From UKL13-2 sp040006575 (GTDB taxonomy: Bacteria; Pseudomonadota; Gammaproteobacteria; Burkholderiales; Usitatibacteraceae), in contig JBDTWS010000189.1 of NCBI GenBank assembly GCA_040006575.1, positions 1-6,745 of the forward strand: a stretch of DNA of 6,745 nt, in the 5' to 3' direction. The notes below the pieces were generated by a model. That model worked only from the letters and a program-made list of their open reading frames with translations. It did no database searches and was not told the origin of the DNA. The stretch's first letter is position 1; each line of letters begins with the position of its first letter. Made by a program: the position numbers and the translations under genes. Positions 5,925 to 6,745 of this stretch are shown here, in pieces.

Positions 5925-6745
5925 ATGAAGATTATCCGCTTGCTCATATTGTCTGTGGCGCTATTCGCGCAATGCAGCGCGGCCGTGTTTGCGGGCGAGG
6001 GCAGTGCAACAACCGGTGTGGCAAAAGCATTGGTGGCGCCACCGGATTTTCTTTTCAAGGTTTACCCCGAGACCGGCTATGCCGGGCAACCGAGAACCCT
6101 TTTTTTCACTGCACAACTCAATTTTTGTGCGGGGTACAAATTCAATATTGATACTGCGTTGATGCAATCGCAAAACACGGTGGTGTTGCGTACCACGCTG
6201 AACCCGTTGCCTTGTCCGTCGGTACCATTGGTGCTCCTCTACCGGACTGAATTTCAATTCACACCTTTGAAAGCCGGCCCAATCGTAGTCCGCTGGGATC
6301 AGGGCGGCGCAGATATCGTGATCCAGACTTTGGCCTCACGCGTCGCGTCCAAATTCGATGTCAACGGCATGTGGTTCGACAGCGCGACCAACGGTTCCGG
6401 CATTTCCATTCATCATCGGCGCGCCACAAGCGACGTCGCGTTCGGCACGTGGTTCCTGTTCGGCAACACGGGCGATGCGCGCTGGTACGCGTTTCAATCC
6501 GCCAACTGGCAGCAGGACGGCAGCGTACTGGAGGGATTGCTGATCGCTGTGGAGGGCAGCTGTGCGCGAACGGATCTGGTGGCATGTCCGGCGACGGGTG
6601 CTGTCTCCCCCGGGCAGCTCCCCGCCTCTGCCGGGCCGCCGCCCGTGCTGGCGCGCATAACGTTCCAGTCACCGACCCGCGCCAGGGCGGAGGTGTTCAC
6701 GCTCAACGGAGCGCCGGTGTTTTCTTCCGAGCTGTCGCGCCTGGC
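5925..6745 (+). CDS. Predicted secreted protein of unknown function, second of a tandem pair, cut by window end
   Basis: The frame runs open from ATG 5925 to the window end (273 full codons). The N-terminus MKIIRLLILSVALFAQC is a classical signal peptide with likely cleavage at VFA before G24. Cys17 sits inside the hydrophobic core, and its FAQC context is a poor lipobox. Layout repeats the upstream gene: cysteines 68 and 97 in a beta-rich region, then NGMWFDSATNGSGISIHH (147-164), FGTWFLF (173-179), RWYAFQ (186-191), and a second cysteine pair at 213 and 221. The last visible residues, RAEVFTLNGAPVFSSELSRL, line up with the C-terminal tail of the upstream protein (RVEAIDHYGRPAFVSFVKRL). The true stop should therefore lie only a few codons beyond the window. 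The N-terminal half is richer in A/T than its surroundings and more diverged from its paralogue than the module. Function is unknown. Confidence 0.8.
   Translation, partial: MKIIRLLILSVALFAQCSAAVFAGEGSATTGVAKALVAPPDFLFKVYPETGYAGQPRTLFFTAQLNFCAGYKFNIDTALMQSQNTVVLRTTLNPLPCPSVPLVLLYRTEFQFTPLKAGPIVVRWDQGGADIVIQTLASRVASKFDVNGMWFDSATNGSGISIHHRRATSDVAFGTWFLFGNTGDARWYAFQSANWQQDGSVLEGLLIAVEGSCARTDLVACPATGAVSPGQLPASAGPPPVLARITFQSPTRARAEVFTLNGAPVFSSELSRL

Noticed and set aside
5973..5975. Cys17 of the second secreted protein as a lipoprotein cysteine
   Set aside because: The preceding residues FAQ do not fit a lipobox, and a normal signal peptidase I site (VFA before G24) follows.

Overview
The window looks like chromosome from a GC-rich proteobacterium, most likely a betaproteobacterium. 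The evidence is tightly packed genes with 4-base start/stop overlaps, the metX-metW pair, a RutR-type regulator and the style of the secreted proteins. Nothing here fixes the genus. I see no mobile element, tRNA, rRNA or CRISPR. All genes lie on the + strand, and every minus-strand ORF looks like a shadow.

Region 1 (about 3-3123) is a uracil-catabolism cluster of the fungal 'URC' type. It holds the 3' part of a GTP cyclohydrolase II-like gene (Urc1), a complete DUF1688 gene (Urc4), a complete uracil phosphoribosyltransferase (upp), and a TetR-family regulator close to RutR, the uracil sensor of the unrelated E. coli Rut pathway. Three of the four genes overlap a neighbour, so the cluster reads as one operon. 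Its promoter lies upstream of the window. The likely logic is that uracil is ribosylated by Upp, the ring is opened by the Urc1-like enzyme, and Urc4 acts on the ribosylurea-type product, with the RutR-like protein reporting uracil status.

Region 2 (about 3124-5006) is a methionine-biosynthesis unit. The roughly 200-base leader holds a good sigma-70 promoter (TTGACA, 17 bases, TAACTT). This is followed, at about the predicted transcription start, by an RNA element matching the SAM-II riboswitch core, and then by a near-perfect 11-bp terminator with a T6 tract ending 18 bases before the metX ATG. metX and metW overlap by 4 bases. SAM, the end product, probably shuts off the homoserine acylation step by attenuation.

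Region 3 (5007-6745) starts with a short gap with no convincing signal. It then holds two adjacent, divergent paralogous genes for predicted secreted proteins of unknown function. Both have a signal peptide, a two-cysteine beta-rich region, a Trp/Gly-rich module (GMW[YF]D...GSGIS.HH...FGTWFLF...WYA) and a second cysteine pair. The second gene runs off the window, probably only a few codons before its stop. This tandem pair is the least explained part of the window.
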